Shown here: positions 45,035-57,047 of the stretch, piece by piece | How positions within the stretch are numbered: the first letter of the stretch is position 1 | Layout of the letters: the number at the start of each line of letters is the position of its first letter | Assembly (NCBI GenBank): GCA_001683735.1 | Contig: LUGG01000052.1 | Coordinates: 1-64,000 of the forward strand | Direction of reading: 5' to 3' | Source: Grifola frondosa | Taxonomy: Eukaryota; Basidiomycota; Agaricomycetes; Polyporales; Grifolaceae | DNA: 64,000 bases | Translations under genes and position numbers: made by a program | Notes under the pieces: generated by a model | Told to the model about the DNA's origin: nothing | What the model saw: only the letters and a program-made list of their open reading frames with translations | Databases searched by the model: none

Positions 45035-46804
45035 AGCCAACATCTTGTCCTCCTCGTCCTCGTCTGGCACGTCAACCAGCATGTTGCCGGTGGCCGTGGA
45101 GATCCCCGTGAGTGCGAGAGCAAAGGACGAGGCATCGGGTTGGGGTGCAGTGTCGCAGGGTCGATCCCGACGGTCTTAAGGAGCTCCGAGTGGAAGCGGA
45201 TACCGGTGTTCGTGAGGAAGCACTGTCGATCATCCATCGCAGCGGGATGCGCGCGAGGTTGTTCTTCGTCTCGTTCGACACGGAGCTGCCTCCAATATCT
45301 GCGTGGAACGCCGTCCGTCAGTAGCCGCCATGAAACAGAAGACATGCGAAAGCGCACCGCAGTGGCAGCCGGCAAACCAGACCTCGAGCACATTGGTCTG
45401 GTTCTTGACCGAATCATTGACAAACTCCTGTTCTGTCTTTTTAAGGTTTAGCGTCGAGTCGTATGTAGAGCGCTGTTTGCGGCGGAAGGCTAGGCTTACC
45501 AGAGAGGCCCTCTTGGAGTGTTTGGACTTGTGCACACCACCGGTCTTGGGCATATCGCCAGGCTGCGTGCCGAGTTGGGCTTCATGTTCAGTGGGGATAT
45601 TGTAGAGGTTGGCCTTGAACTTGGCGCGATGTTCGTCAAGCGACAGCGCGTGTCGGAAGGTGCGGATCGCAGTATTTCACGAGGTGAAGGGCAGATGGCG
45701 CGGGATAAGCCGACGGAGCACACAGTATCCCTGTAAACGGGTCATATTGTCAGAATGGAAGGCAGAGATACGTGGGTGGCGGGCGGGAACGCACCACACT
45801 CCGATGAACTCGATGTCGACATCCATGGAGAATGCCTTTTTGAAGGCGGTTGATTGCTTCCAGCCTGGCTCGTCTGCTTTGGTGAACATCTTGTATGCGA
45901 ACGGAATCTGCTGGTGGTTGCATGCGGGCAATAAACCAACCTATGAGCCATCATAATGCGATACGTTAGCGCTCGCAATATTGGGAGTATAGGTGAATTA
46001 TTCAGACCTTGTGAATCATTCGTCCGCGAGAGCGCGCGCAGTATACGCGCCGCGAGAGAAGCCGAACAAGCAAATCTTATCGTCGGCTTCGTCTGGAGAT
46101 ATGAGGCTAAATTAGACCATGTGAATGACTATATGCACTTCGAACACGTACAATTTTGCATGAGGAACTCGTAGCCACCTAGGAACGACAGGAAGAATGT
46201 AAAAGTCAGTATATGGTGAAATTGTGTCTTCAGCCGAGAACTTACCCATGACATGGGCATCTAGGTTCCAAGCAATCATTTCGTCCATAGTCTTTTCAAA
46301 TTTAGCCATCATGGGTGTGGCTACCTCAGGGACAGTGTATGTCCCGATCCCGGCCTAGAGTTCGAAGAGGTGTTAGTACGGTGAGAAAGCATTCAGAGGC
46401 TCGGATTAATGAGAATTCAAGCATTTCATATTATCTGGAATTTGAGATGAAAACACATGCGATGCACAAGATCGATGTCGCATGAATGCTAATGACCCCC
46501 AAAACCAAGACTCACTTGATAGTAGACCATCTGTTGTTGACGGTCGCCCTTTTTCAGCATGCTGAAGAACTGGACAACATTAATGGAGTTCTACGATGAG
46601 TAGCACATTAATTAGCATGGCGATTGGCTCGGAGATGACACGCGTTGGAACTAAGGACGGCACATACATCGCTGTCGAACTGATCTCCAGTCCCATCGAA
46701 GCAGAGAACGAGAGTTCTGGCAGGATGGGAGGTTGGGGTGATGTCGTTGTCGGGCCCAGAGAATCAGTCGTCAGTACCAGGAGACGTAAGGGGCGATGTG
46801 GCAT
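45035..46804 (-). CDS. DUF2235 (T6SS Tle1-like) alpha/beta hydrolase, 3'-truncated, frame errors
   Basis: The N-terminal exon reads SHPARTLVLCFDGTGDQFDS (FDGTG motif). The next reads NVVQFFSMLKKGDRQQQMVY, then AGIGTYTVPEVATP, FEKTMDEMIAWNLDAHV, and DDKICLFGFSRGAYTARALA with the GFSRGAY nucleophile elbow. Following exons read MDVDIEFIGVWDTV-type sequence, KKTEQEFVNDSVKNQTNVLE, VWFAGCHC, then GGSSV and LARIPLRWMI. This is the common basidiomycete DUF2235 family, related to bacterial phospholipase effectors and probably an esterase or lipase; the substrate is unknown. A missing base at 45228-45232 separates RWMI from RQCFLTNTGIRFHSELL. The start at 46804 needs one frame change near 46757. The 3' end is replaced by the dispersed repeat. 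Confidence 0.75.
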
Positions 46805-48065
46805 AGTCGGGTCCGAGGTCGAGGTCGAGTAAGTCTGGGAGATGGAAATGAGAGATTATATACGACGAAGGAAGGATGCATCATCATAAACTGTTGCATG
46901 ATGGGGCGCTTAGTTAGTTCCTCTGGCGTGAAAGCGAATACAGTAGAACAGATGTGCGCACTGCGCACGTGTGTGAGATAAGTATTCCAACTTTCACCAC
47001 CATCTATCATCGATGCCATACACGCACGGCCCCGGGAACATTTCAACCCATCTGGTGTCCCAAATACTGATTGCGGAGTGCTTGCGACGCAAATCGACAA
47101 CTGGAAGTTATACACACTAGATGAATTTCGTCTCCAGCGTACATTCCTCCCTTCGGTCGACATCTGAGTTCGGCGACCTCCGAATGAATGTTTCCAAACT
47201 TTGATACAAACATTACTATTGTTGCGGATACCCGCCCGAGGTGCGGCGGTCGGCAATTGACACTTGATTGACAGGGCACTGGCCTCCATATGCTCAGGGT
47301 AAGCAGAGGCAGAGATACACATCGCTGGGAGACGACAATGTGCACAGGCAGGATGATACTAACGCAGATGGTGTGCACAGGCAAAATACCAACGTAGATG
47401 GGCGCGAAGTGTCAGCGCTTCAGCCACCAGCGCGTAAAACGCGATCACATGATGCGCTTTTCATATTCCTTCAAACATCTCGTCCATTGTCGACTTGCTT
47501 GGGGCGAAGAATGTCTCGTGGTCTTCCTGTTGGTCTTATGCTCCATTCTTACGCGCGCCACACTGACACTTACAATTACAGACAAGGAAAACGCGCCATA
47601 GAGCACGTATGTAGACGTAACAAATTCAAACCCCAGATTCTCTAGATGAAGGTGAGAGACACGCGCAGGAGCTGACCTCGGTTTGTCTGTTTCCATTCCG
47701 ATACTATCGAGTCATTGCGTGGAAGCTCATCTTCTTGCACGGCGAGCATACTTACATGCAGGCTCTTCCATGGCAGAAGTCGTCAACGTTTTCTTTCATC
47801 AGCATCAAACTCCCGGGTATATGCTTGCTTAGCTGCTGATATCTCATAGTCGTCTCAATTATAGAGGAAGAAACTTTCTGTGAAGTGTTGTTGGATTCTG
47901 ATTCTGAGCCTGCTGTCCAGTTCCACTTCCCCCGTGGTCATCTGCAGCTCTCCACGCCCACACTGCGACATTGACACTCTCTTTGACAAGAAACTTTCTT
48001 ATTTCTCGGTTCCTGGCGTCTCGGCCGAAATTCGGCCCAGCAGACTTACCTTTACCTGCAGTTGA
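46805..48065. other. No supportable gene
   Basis: Overlapping frames on both strands with no domain. A minus-strand frame (46771-47322, 183 codons) has Met/Ser/Arg-rich content and no motif, and overlaps the DUF2235 5' end. 47830-48060 may include the promoter and 5' exons of the following dioxygenase gene. Confidence 0.4.
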
Positions 48066-51000
48066 TTGCTAAAGAACATCCCAAATATCATATTGTTTGG
48101 TCTACCGATCCTCCAGTCATTCAGGCCGCCGAAATGGCAGTATCCCCTACGTTCTGGGTCGGGCTCAAGCAGCGTCTTCGACTATATCATGCACGAGGAT
48201 GGATCCAGAAGGCTCAACCTTTCATCTCATTCCCCCACCATGTCGCGCCTTGTGGTATGCTGTAGTCTCTTATCATATCCAAATGGTAGCGGGTGCTGAT
48301 GAAAGTGCAGACTCTTGCAGATGCCAACACTCTCTCCGATCGCCCTCCACCAGACGCTCCCGATGGCCGCTACGACTGGCAGGTCAAGGCCGTGACCGAA
48401 ACCGTTGATCCAAGTACGGTAGAGTCTCTGCTCCACAGGATGGTGAGCTTCGTGCAAACTAGTGTGAAGCAAGGCCCTTTGGTGCAAGATCCTCTTGCGA
48501 CGGCTGTATGTTTTCCGTCCCGAGTAGCGCATGCGCATAACTGACTCTTACCTCCGATATAGCCAGCCCTGTTGGATCTCCTGCAGAATCAAGATGCCGT
48601 CGATGATCGTACGGGACTGGTACGTGCCTTGTAGTGTCACATCTTTTTTTCGAGCTTACACCTTGCAACACAGTTCACCCAGGCGCTCTCTATCATGTGC
48701 AAGATCCCCCAGGACTGGGATATCTCCAAGAAGTTGAACGATGCTCTCATTGCGATTCTGTACAATACTCTGCCTCATCCGCCGTGCACCTACATGGGCA
48801 CGGACTTCCCTTCAACGCCTGCCATCCCCGCGAACGAAGTCGGCCTGACTGCGCAGGATACGCAAACTAATAACTCATGGGGACAATCGTCTCCGCCGCG
48901 CATGCCTTTCGCGTTCCGAAGTGCTGACGGGAGCGGGAATAACCTCAATATGCCAGAGCTTGGGAAGGCAGGGAGGCCGTATGCACGGAGTGTGCAGAAC
49001 AAGCATCCGCTCCCGCCCAACATCCTGCCCGACACCAAGTTGGTGTTCGACACCTTGCTCAAGGCGCGCGACGTACGTCTCCTTCTAGCTTCTCGTCTCT
49101 TCCCAGTTTATTCTGAGATCTCTTCTGTACATTAGTTCCAGCCTCACCCCGGGAGGAATTCTTCGCTCACGTTCGCGTATGCTTCACTCGTGACGCACCA
49201 GCTGTTCCGCACGGACCCCACGGACGTGACGAAGAATAACACCACTTCGTATCTCGACCTTTCGGTGCTGTACGGTACGAACCAGGCAGAGCAGGACCTC
49301 GTGCGCGACAAGGATTCCGGTCGCGGGTTACTCTGGCCGGATGCGTACTCGGAGGATAGGTTGGTCTTCGTACCGCCTGCGGCATCGGCACTGTTGGTAC
49401 TTTTCAGCAGGAACCATAACGTGAGTGTTGTTCTAAACACGGCACGGGTGTGGGGGAGGCACATTAATCCTGGGTGGTACCTTGAGGGTATAGTGCTGAC
49501 TATCAGTTCGCTATAGTACATCGCGGAGATGCTCTTGAAGCTGAACGAGCGCGGGCGCTGGACGGATCCTCCGCCGACGGATGCAGGAAAGTTGGCGCTG
49601 CAGGATGAGGAAATTTTCCAGGTCGCACGGCTTGTCAAGTACATATATTTTACTTTCTCAAAGACGTGTACTGATGCATCAATTGCAGTTGCGGCCACTT
49701 CATGGCAATGATTTTTGGCGACTATGTTGCGGGATTCCTCGGTCTGGGTCGCGACGGGAGCAGCTGGAGCATGCAGCCATTCGATGTATGTCTAGCTCTG
49801 CCATCGCAAGCGAACAGCTTCGCTCAACCTTTGTGTCTCTAGCCTATTACGCAGAACAACATTCCGGTCAGTCGCGGAGACGGAAACTGCTGCTCCGTAG
49901 AGTTCAATATCCTGTATCGCGTGCGTAGTCTTTCCATTACTGCATATATGCGCACTAATTGATGAAGGGTCCGACAGTGGCATCCTACTACGGCCCAGGA
50001 GGATATCAAATGGACCGAGACTATATTCAAAGACGTATTCGGCGACAGCAAGCCGCTGGATCAGCTCGAGCTCTCGGACTTCATGCCTGCGGTCGTGAAA
50101 GAGTGGCGGAAGGTGGATCCAAACCCCCGGACCCGGTGTTTCGCAGAGTACGTCCCCGATCCTGATCGCTCTTTATCGTCGATCTTCCGCGGTTGACAAT
50201 CTGTCTCAATACGAATAGCCTCACGCGGGGAGCCGACGGCCGGTTCTCGGACGATGCGCTCGCAAAGTCCGTTGCTTGTTTCCTGCGCTGCCGCCGAATC
50301 TAATATGATGTGCGACACAAGGGTCCTCCAGGATGCAACTGAGAAGGTAGCGGGACGTACCGTGCGCGCGGGACGCCGGCGGTGCTCCGCGTGGTTGAGA
50401 TTCTGGGATGGAGCAGGCGCGCCAGTGGGGACTTGCACGATGAACGAGTTCCGTGCTTTCTTGGGCTTGAAGCAGTTTGAGACGTTTGAGGAATGGAACA
50501 GCGACCCAGAGATAGCCGTGAGTACTGCAGCAACACGTTCGCGTCTCGGACTGTGAGTGCTCATTTTCAATAATTAGGACACTGCCCGGAAGTTGTACGG
50601 ACATATCGATAACTTGGAGCTGTACCCTGGTTTGCAGGCCGAAGTCAGTTATCGCTACTTAATTTCTATGTTTTCAGGGCTCACATTCCGGTGCAGGATT
50701 GTGTGCCCTTGAGCCCGGGGTCGGGATATGCTGCGGTTACACCATGACCGGGCAATCCTCAGCGATGCGATAGCACTCGTGCGCGGTAAGTCTGCCTCGA
50801 TCATCTGCTTCTTGTTCAGCGTGAAACTTAAAGATTATGTCTAGGCGACCGCTTACTACACCTCGGACTACACGCGTGAGTATAATAGATTGCAGTGCAT
50901 GCGCAGGCGCTGATTGTCTCCGGCACCGCCCTGCAGCTGCGAATTTGACTGCGTGGGGCTTCCAGGACTGTGCGCGGGACCCGAACAATGGCGCCTTTGG

Positions 51001-53083
51001 CGCCGCCCTGCCCAAGCTTCTCTTCCGCCACTCCCCAGGCACTATCCCCAGGCGCGCACATCTTCACATTCTGCTCCCGTGCTGCTGGACTGACGTGCGA
51101 TTTCAATGCAGAAAAGCGTTTATGGGCTATTCCCGTTCTTCATTCCCGACGTCACTCAGCAGAATCTGACGAAGCTCGGGTGGTCAACCAATACAGTTTC
51201 GAGCGCCCTGTGGCCCAGCCTGCTCCAAGACTGTGGAGACGCTGGCGGCATTCAGAGCGTCTTGGGAGATGTCAAGAAGTTCCAGACGCCATATGGCGAG
51301 AACATGCGGGCGCTGACGAAGGGGTCGGGTTCTTTGCCGCGTTCGATGAGAAGACTGTGTATGTGTTGTTCTTGTGCTTGTTTTTGGTATTCGCTGAGCA
51401 GTGGTTGACAGGCGTGATAAGGATCAAGCAGTCGTGCTGAATGCTTTGTTCCCCAATCAAGATTCGTCCACGCAATGCGCGTTCTGGTTCCGCGAGAAAG
51501 TGCAGGCGCTGATCAAGGAGAGCTCGTTCAAGTGCGCAACCAACATCTATTGATATGTTCCTTCGCTGACACATTTGTTGTCAGACTTGACGGCGTTGCT
51601 GGTACTCGTGTCGATATTGTCGGGAATGTATTAACCTTGCTCCCGTGTACTGGGTGGCAGAGCTTTTGGTGCGTTGACTGTAGCCGGCGAAGCTGACGTG
51701 AATGTATTGACAATCTGATGATGGGTGTAGATGGGCATTCCTTTGAAGACCAAATCCAGCCCATGGGCATATTGACGCCACAAGAGGTCAACGATATGCT
51801 CCAGTTGGTCTTTGCGTACGTATCTCGATTGTGCATCTCGATCGACGGTTGACGGGTTCGTAGTTCCATTTACCTGAACGTAAACCTGAGTACGGCTGGT
51901 CTTTGCAGCAACAGGCCTCTTCATATGCACAGATCCTCCGAGAGTTCATCGAAAAGAGCCTTCACGGAAGCGGTGCCAAGCATTGTCGCCGTGAGTGTCC
52001 ATAGGTTGCAGTCGCCATTCCCAATGGGGGTTTTACTAAAGCGTCGGCACAGTTCTTTCATGGCCATTGCTGAGCTCGCGTTTAGCTCGCAAAAGACCTC
52101 CCATAGGTTTCTTGGATACCCTGGCGGGACGAAACGTCCTAAGGACCAGCTGATCGCCGACGTACTCGGTTTGTCGGTCACCAGTTCCGTCAGCCTCGCA
52201 AAGAGTGCGTTGTCATCTATATGCTGCCCAAATGCGAGACTGAACTCTGCACATAGCGGTCGCTCTTGTGGTTGATTTTTATCTCGACGACAAATATGCG
52301 AAGGAATACGCAGGTGGTGAAGCTCGCTGCTGCAGATGACGCTGCGAGCACCGAATTCTTCTAGGATATATCAGGAGAAGCTCAGAGTGAGCCTCTCCTG
52401 CTACTGATGGTGTAATGCGTGACTAAATATTTCATCAATAGGACTGACCCACAGGTATATATTTGATGTTTCATGTTGCGCTCGTGCTTACGATATCCCA
52501 CAGTTCGGATCTATTCTTCGCAAGGCTGTAGCGCCTGTGGCTCTGATGATGGCACACCTGTGCAGGTCAACCCTGGCGACATTGTCTCGTTGGCTCTCAA
52601 GAAAGCTTACGGAATGTACAAGTCTCTGGGTTTTACAATCTTACACGCTATTGATGCGCGTCTTGTTATAGCCTACAGACTTCCCGGAGCCTCAGACGGT
52701 GAACCCGCGTCGCCCGAGCCAGAGTTATCAAGCCCTTCTCGATGCAAGTTTCTGTAGTTGCCTTGGGGTGGCTGCAGCTGAAAAGGCAAGTGTCTTGTTA
52801 TCGTGAACTTTCCAACACGATGTCTGATTCAAATAAATTTGTAGATCGTGTGGAGATGGTTAAAGCGGTTTTCCGCTTGAAAAACATCCGTCGCGCAGCA
52901 GGTCCTATCGGCACCATGTCGAGTGTGCCTGTCAAGAAATCTGGCCTCGAAGGAAATTTGTATCCCAACGGCGCAGGAAACGTTGGTCTGTGGCCGTACG
53001 CTCTGCAGATTATAGTAAGTGATGTACAACTTACTGTCGGCGTGGAGTGTATCTGATGAAATTTCTATCAGTACGATTCTTAA
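48066..53083 (+). CDS. ppo: Psi-producing oxygenase: fatty-acid dioxygenase/peroxidase fused to a P450-like domain
   Basis: Ppo enzymes convert linoleic or oleic acid to 8- or 10-hydroperoxides with the N-terminal haem peroxidase, and in some members to diols with the C-terminal P450; the products are oxylipins that influence sporulation. About a dozen introns. Early exons: VFDYIMHEDGSRRLNLSS, TLADANTLSDRPPPDAPDGR. Peroxidase domain: PPCTYMGTDFPSTPAIPANE, FRSADGSGNNLNMPELGKAG, distal His in SLVTHQLFRTDPTD (about 49185-49225), LDLSVLYGTNQAEQD and SRNHNYIAEMLLKLNERGRW. The catalytic Tyr and proximal His are in EFNILYRWHP, split by an intron ending at 49977. Later: FLGLKQFETFEEWN, LYGHIDNLELYPGLQAE. 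P450 part: YGLFPFFIPDVTQQNLTKLG, LGYPGGTKRPKDQL and, near 52745-52790, DASFCSCLG. The end is FRLKNIRRAAGPIGTMSSVP ... YDS, stop 53083. One-base losses at GGG 50405-50407 and GGGG 50427-50430. Confidence 0.85.
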
Positions 53084-53309
53084 GCAATGCTGCCCGTCAC
53101 ACGCCGATGTACTTGTATTCTGATTGTTCTGTTGTGCTACGTTTGATCTTGGCATCTGAGTCGTTGGTATGGTCTATATGGTTGTACATGTACTCATAAG
53201 AAATTTCATAGCAAGGATTATGCAAAGATGCATGCAGTTTTTTGCCAGCGCCTGTTCTGCGAAATGGGCGCTCTTATGCAAGAACATCTGACGTTCTTTC
53301 GTATCCATC

Positions 53310-54820
53310 ATGAAAGTATTCTACGACGTGGACTGTTCCCTGCATAATCCACCACATGAAATATTATCGGGAAAACTAGTGCCATATCTTGAAAGTCCAC
53401 AACGTCTTGTGAAAAATTAGGGAGGCCTTGGAGAAGGAAGGCCAGTTTGAGTTCGTCCACACCAAGCATGACTTGGACCCAAACCCCCTGGGCTTCATCT
53501 ACGAGACGCATGCGAAGGGACTATGTGAAATATGTCGAAAATATCTACCAAGAATGGATAGCTATTGGAGGCGAGAAGGTATGTCGCACAGATGTTATCA
53601 GAGAGACGCACCCCTGAAGCGGCGGTGAATATCAGAGCGCAGTACTCCCCGAGACATTCTTTCATCGGGCATTGACGTCAGAAGAGCCTCCTGCGACGTT
53701 ATCACCAATTGCGAAAGCAGGTATGTGCCGCCAGTAATTTTTGCCCCCTAACTCACAGCATCGGTCTTTCTGAGGACTCTATTGTTTTGATCTGAGCGGT
53801 CCTATTACTGCTGGTCTGTATGATGCTGGTTAACTCCGCATTATATCAAAAGTTCATAACACACTAGAGACATACCGGTCCGCGGTAGCGTCGGTCCTAG
53901 TTGCGCTGTCGGCTGCTAAGGCGCTCTTGTCCGAAAAGGCTCTAACACGGTCTAATGGAGTGTTCGCCTTGACGTAAGCCATGAGATACATAATGAATGT
54001 GTAACTGAAAATTCCGCCATCCATAGTCGCCCTCCGGGACACCATGCAGGTGTTGCAGTGTCTGGAGGTTATTGTTTTTTCAACAATGCAGCCGTCGCAA
54101 CGAAGTATCTTCTCCATTCGTCGGATGACACCACGGTTACAATTCTCGACATTGATTATCATCATGGCAATGGCAGTAAGGCCTGATCGCGAATACGATG
54201 AAAAGTACCATTATCATATATTTCTCCATAGCTCAACAGATTTTCTACTCCGAACCTCGAGTTCTCTATGTCTCGCTTCACGCAGATGGCGATTATCCCT
54301 GTGCGATCATATCCCTCTCACGACGTAACCACTACTAACTCGCTGGTCTCCCACAGACTTCACTGGCTCCACGAAGGAGCGTGGTGCGGGTGAAGGTGTA
54401 GGGTTTAACCACAATCTGCCTCTCCCTAGGAACACCACGGGAGATGATCTATATTGTGAAACTCTTCTTAAAGCGGTTGCATTCATCCGGGTGTTTGATC
54501 CGGCGTATTTGATAGTGAGGTCAGGCATGATTCTGAATAGTGCTGGTTTGTCACATGCTCACTCGAAATCACCAGCCTTGGAGTGGACACTGCCGCCGAT
54601 GATCCTATATGCGATTTTCTATTGAGTCGAGAATGCTACACTCGTATTGGCGAGATTATCGCTTCGGTGAAGAAACCGACACTGTTCACAATGGAAGGGT
54701 GAGTACGTCAGAATGCTTCTAACTGCTAGATCCTGAGCTATCGACTCTAGTGGATATCATCTAGAGAGCATTGGAGGGCATGTCTCTGGGGTGCTCGTCG
54801 GATTCAATGGAGCGCATTAA
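53310..54820 (+). CDS. Acetylpolyamine amidohydrolase / class II histone-deacetylase-like enzyme
   Basis: Zinc-dependent deacetylase of the HDAC/AphA superfamily, probably removing acetyl groups from polyamines or related amines. The start MKVFYDVDCSLHNPPHEILS is the usual AphA-type N-terminus. Exons follow with HTKHDLDPNPLGFIYETHAK, PETFFHRALTSEEPPATLSP, YCFDLSGPIT and SAVASVLVALSAAKALL. The catalytic block is RPPGHHAGVAVSGGYCFFNN (His-His pair). Zinc ligands are in ILDIDYHHGNG and in LGVDTAADDPICDFLLS. After TQQIFYSEPRVLYVSLHADG come GAGEGVGFNHNLPLP and GYHLESIGGHVSGVLVGF, with stop at 54818-54820. All core residues are present. One extra base in A5 53412-53416 and one in GGG 53517-53519 break the first exon; otherwise introns and frames are normal. 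It is the downstream neighbour of the Ppo gene. Confidence 0.85.
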
Positions 54821-55599
54821 GCTTACGTTGGCGAGGCCCTCTATGAAGTGAGGCTACATAAACCCTCACCTGTTTGCCACATGACTGTGTAAAATTTTCC
54901 CCCAAATGTACTGTAGTTATCAATGACACTTGAATTTTGTGGGCTGCCAATTGTCGGTCAATGTCCCACTCGACAACTATCGTGATATAGTTTTTAACAC
55001 ATCCCTCGTAGTATTTTGCATTAGCATCACAATGTCTCAGATCCTTAGGCCTTAATTCCACAACTGAATCGATGGGCCCTGTCTTCAAGTTGACATTCCT
55101 AATGCGATCACAGTCTCTGATACCATGCGGAGCATCCACTTGCTCGCTGCCACTGGCCCTGACTGGCTTTTCAACGACGTCGAACTCAACAACGTACGTG
55201 AGGGTGTCGAGCTCTGCACGATAGCGACGGTGGGAAACGTATGCTTCGCATACACCCTGGTCATCATTCGCATGATGATATGTTCCTATTCGGCACCACG
55301 GGTTCAAGAACAACGCTAGGATCCTGAGGGTGGCGGTATGTCACACGTTGACACTCGTCATTTACGACTGCGCCACCCTACGCAGCCCTTGCAACGAATG
55401 CCACTGATCACGAATCAGTTGCATAAAGTATTGATAGTCGGATGGCTTTCTCATTATTGTTATCATGCTCTGTGAAGGCGGAATCGAGTAGTTTGCCTTG
55501 ATCTGAGGCACTCAATGAAATGCAAGAAGACCCACTAAGAGTAGGCGACAGCGATGAGATCTCGATGGTCTCCAGAGCAATCTGACAAGTGTTATACAC
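54804..55599 (-). CDS. Uncertain minus-strand reading frame, unknown
   Basis: A 169-codon frame (55313 to 54804) overlaps the last 17 bases of the deacetylase gene. It reads DTLTYVVEFDVVEKPVRASG, DSVVELRPKDLRHCDANAKY and ITIVVEWDIDRQLAAHKIQV, a mix that looks protein-like but matches no family I know. A further minus-strand piece (55599-55408) reads TIEISSLSPTLSGSSCISLS. They might be exons of one gene or chance. Low confidence. Confidence 0.25.
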
Positions 55600-55715
55600 T
55601 ATTTCTGGGGGTACAAAATAAAACGAGCATTACAGTAAAACTCTTTGACGTGCCTTCGAAGACGGTTATGGAAAAGGACACCTCCGCAAGCCATGGAACC
55701 ACATCCTCCAAAACA

Positions 55716-56847
55716 TCATTTTCTCGCGAACGTAATCTGTGCAGACAGGTAAGCTATCTTTCGGCCAAGAATGGATTAGATTGTAAAGCACCTTGATTTT
55801 GTTTTCACCATCCAGCTTGTAGTTGTGGAGCGCATCCTTGGCAACAGTTGCGCTCGCTTCGTCCATAAACTCGACGAATGCAATGTCCTTCTTGGTCGGG
55901 ATGAGACGTACTTCGTAGAGGTTGGGGTACCTGATACGGGAAAAGGGGTCAATCATCCACCTTGGGTTGCAACGGAGAAGCACGCACTGAGAGAACAACG
56001 CCATGAGTTGGTCCTTGCTCACGCTGTCGGGCAGATTTTGCAAGAAGAGAATCTTGTTCGGGGGTAAGTACTCGTCGGGCATCTGGACGTTTGGCCGTTT
56101 TGATACTGGCATGGCGCCCGAGCCATCCACTACAGAATTCGCGATCAGTGTACGAAAAGTAGCACGACAAGTCGGGACTCACTCTCAGAAGCCAATCTCT
56201 TCGCTCTGTACTTGCGCTTGAGAGGATTGGAATAACGCGTCTCCTCTGAAGAATGGTCAGATAAGGACGCGACCGAGCATGCAAGAGACACACTTTTGTG
56301 CTCCAATCTCTCCGCCTTGTGTCTTTCGTAGTTTGCAGCATCGAGCCTCTTCACAACCGCGTCCGATCGTGTCCGCGCGAATGAGATTTGCTGAGGCCGC
56401 ACTGTGAGTATCAGCAGACGCAGAGATGTGGCGAATGACATACCATGGGCTTCGAGTACAGCGGAAACCCTCTGACCTCCTTCAGAGCCCGCTTCGCAAC
56501 ATCCGCAGACTCGAAGGACACGAACGCCTGACCCCTCATCCTGAGATTATCGTGGGCAACCACATCGAGGACCTCCCCGTAAGATTTGAACAATCCTCGC
56601 AATGACGCCTTGAGCACTGGCAAGCCGTCAAGCAATCCGGCACAAACGTCAGATAGTCATAGCGCTGGATCTTACCTGGAATTTTGATCTTCTCGTTCAG
56701 GTTTTGGATGTATAGGGTCTCGGTCGCACGCTCGTCCTCAGGGGGTGCTACTGAAGCTGCAGCAGGGACCGGAACTGGAGCAACAATGTCGGTTGGTGCT
56801 CCCGAAGCAGTATCAGAAGGCATAAGAGGAATCGCAATGTCGGCCAT
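55716..56847 (-). CDS. U1A/U2B''-type snRNP protein with two RRM domains
   Basis: Component of U1 or U2 small nuclear ribonucleoprotein that binds a snRNA hairpin during splicing. The start at 56847 gives MADIAIPLMPSDTAS and an Ala/Pro-rich lead. RRM1 has TLYIQNLNEKIKIP (RNP2), then after a short intron LKASLRGLFKSYGEVLDVVA and MRGQAFVSFESADVAKRA (RNP1), ending GFPLYSKPM and ISFARTRSDAV. A basic linker of small exons follows (KAERLEHK, ETRYSNPLKRKYRAKRLASE). RRM2 has YLPPNKILFLQNLPDSVSKD, YPNLYEVRLIP and KDIAFVEFMDEASATVA. The last exon encodes ITFARK and a stop at 55716-55718. The order and motifs match the U1A/U2B''/SNF family throughout; I see no frame error. Which of U1A or U2B'' it serves cannot be told from the sequence alone. 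Confidence 0.9.
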
Positions 56848-57047
56848 GCTGGAAATTGTACGCGGAAAGTCGAGCTCGGAGAGTAAGCTACCCAAGTTAA
56901 TACTCGGCATTCGCCGATTAGTGTCGCTCAAATTTCAATGTAAGCTCAGATTAAGTAACAGCAATTATAATAATCTGTTAATAGATTACTAGTATACAGA
57001 AACGTCGTGGCAGCGGATTGTGTGTCTAGTATCAACAGTGGGGGGCC

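Noticed and set aside
46771..47322. 183-codon minus-strand protein
   Set aside because: No domain, unusual composition, and it overlaps the DUF2235 5' end in another frame.
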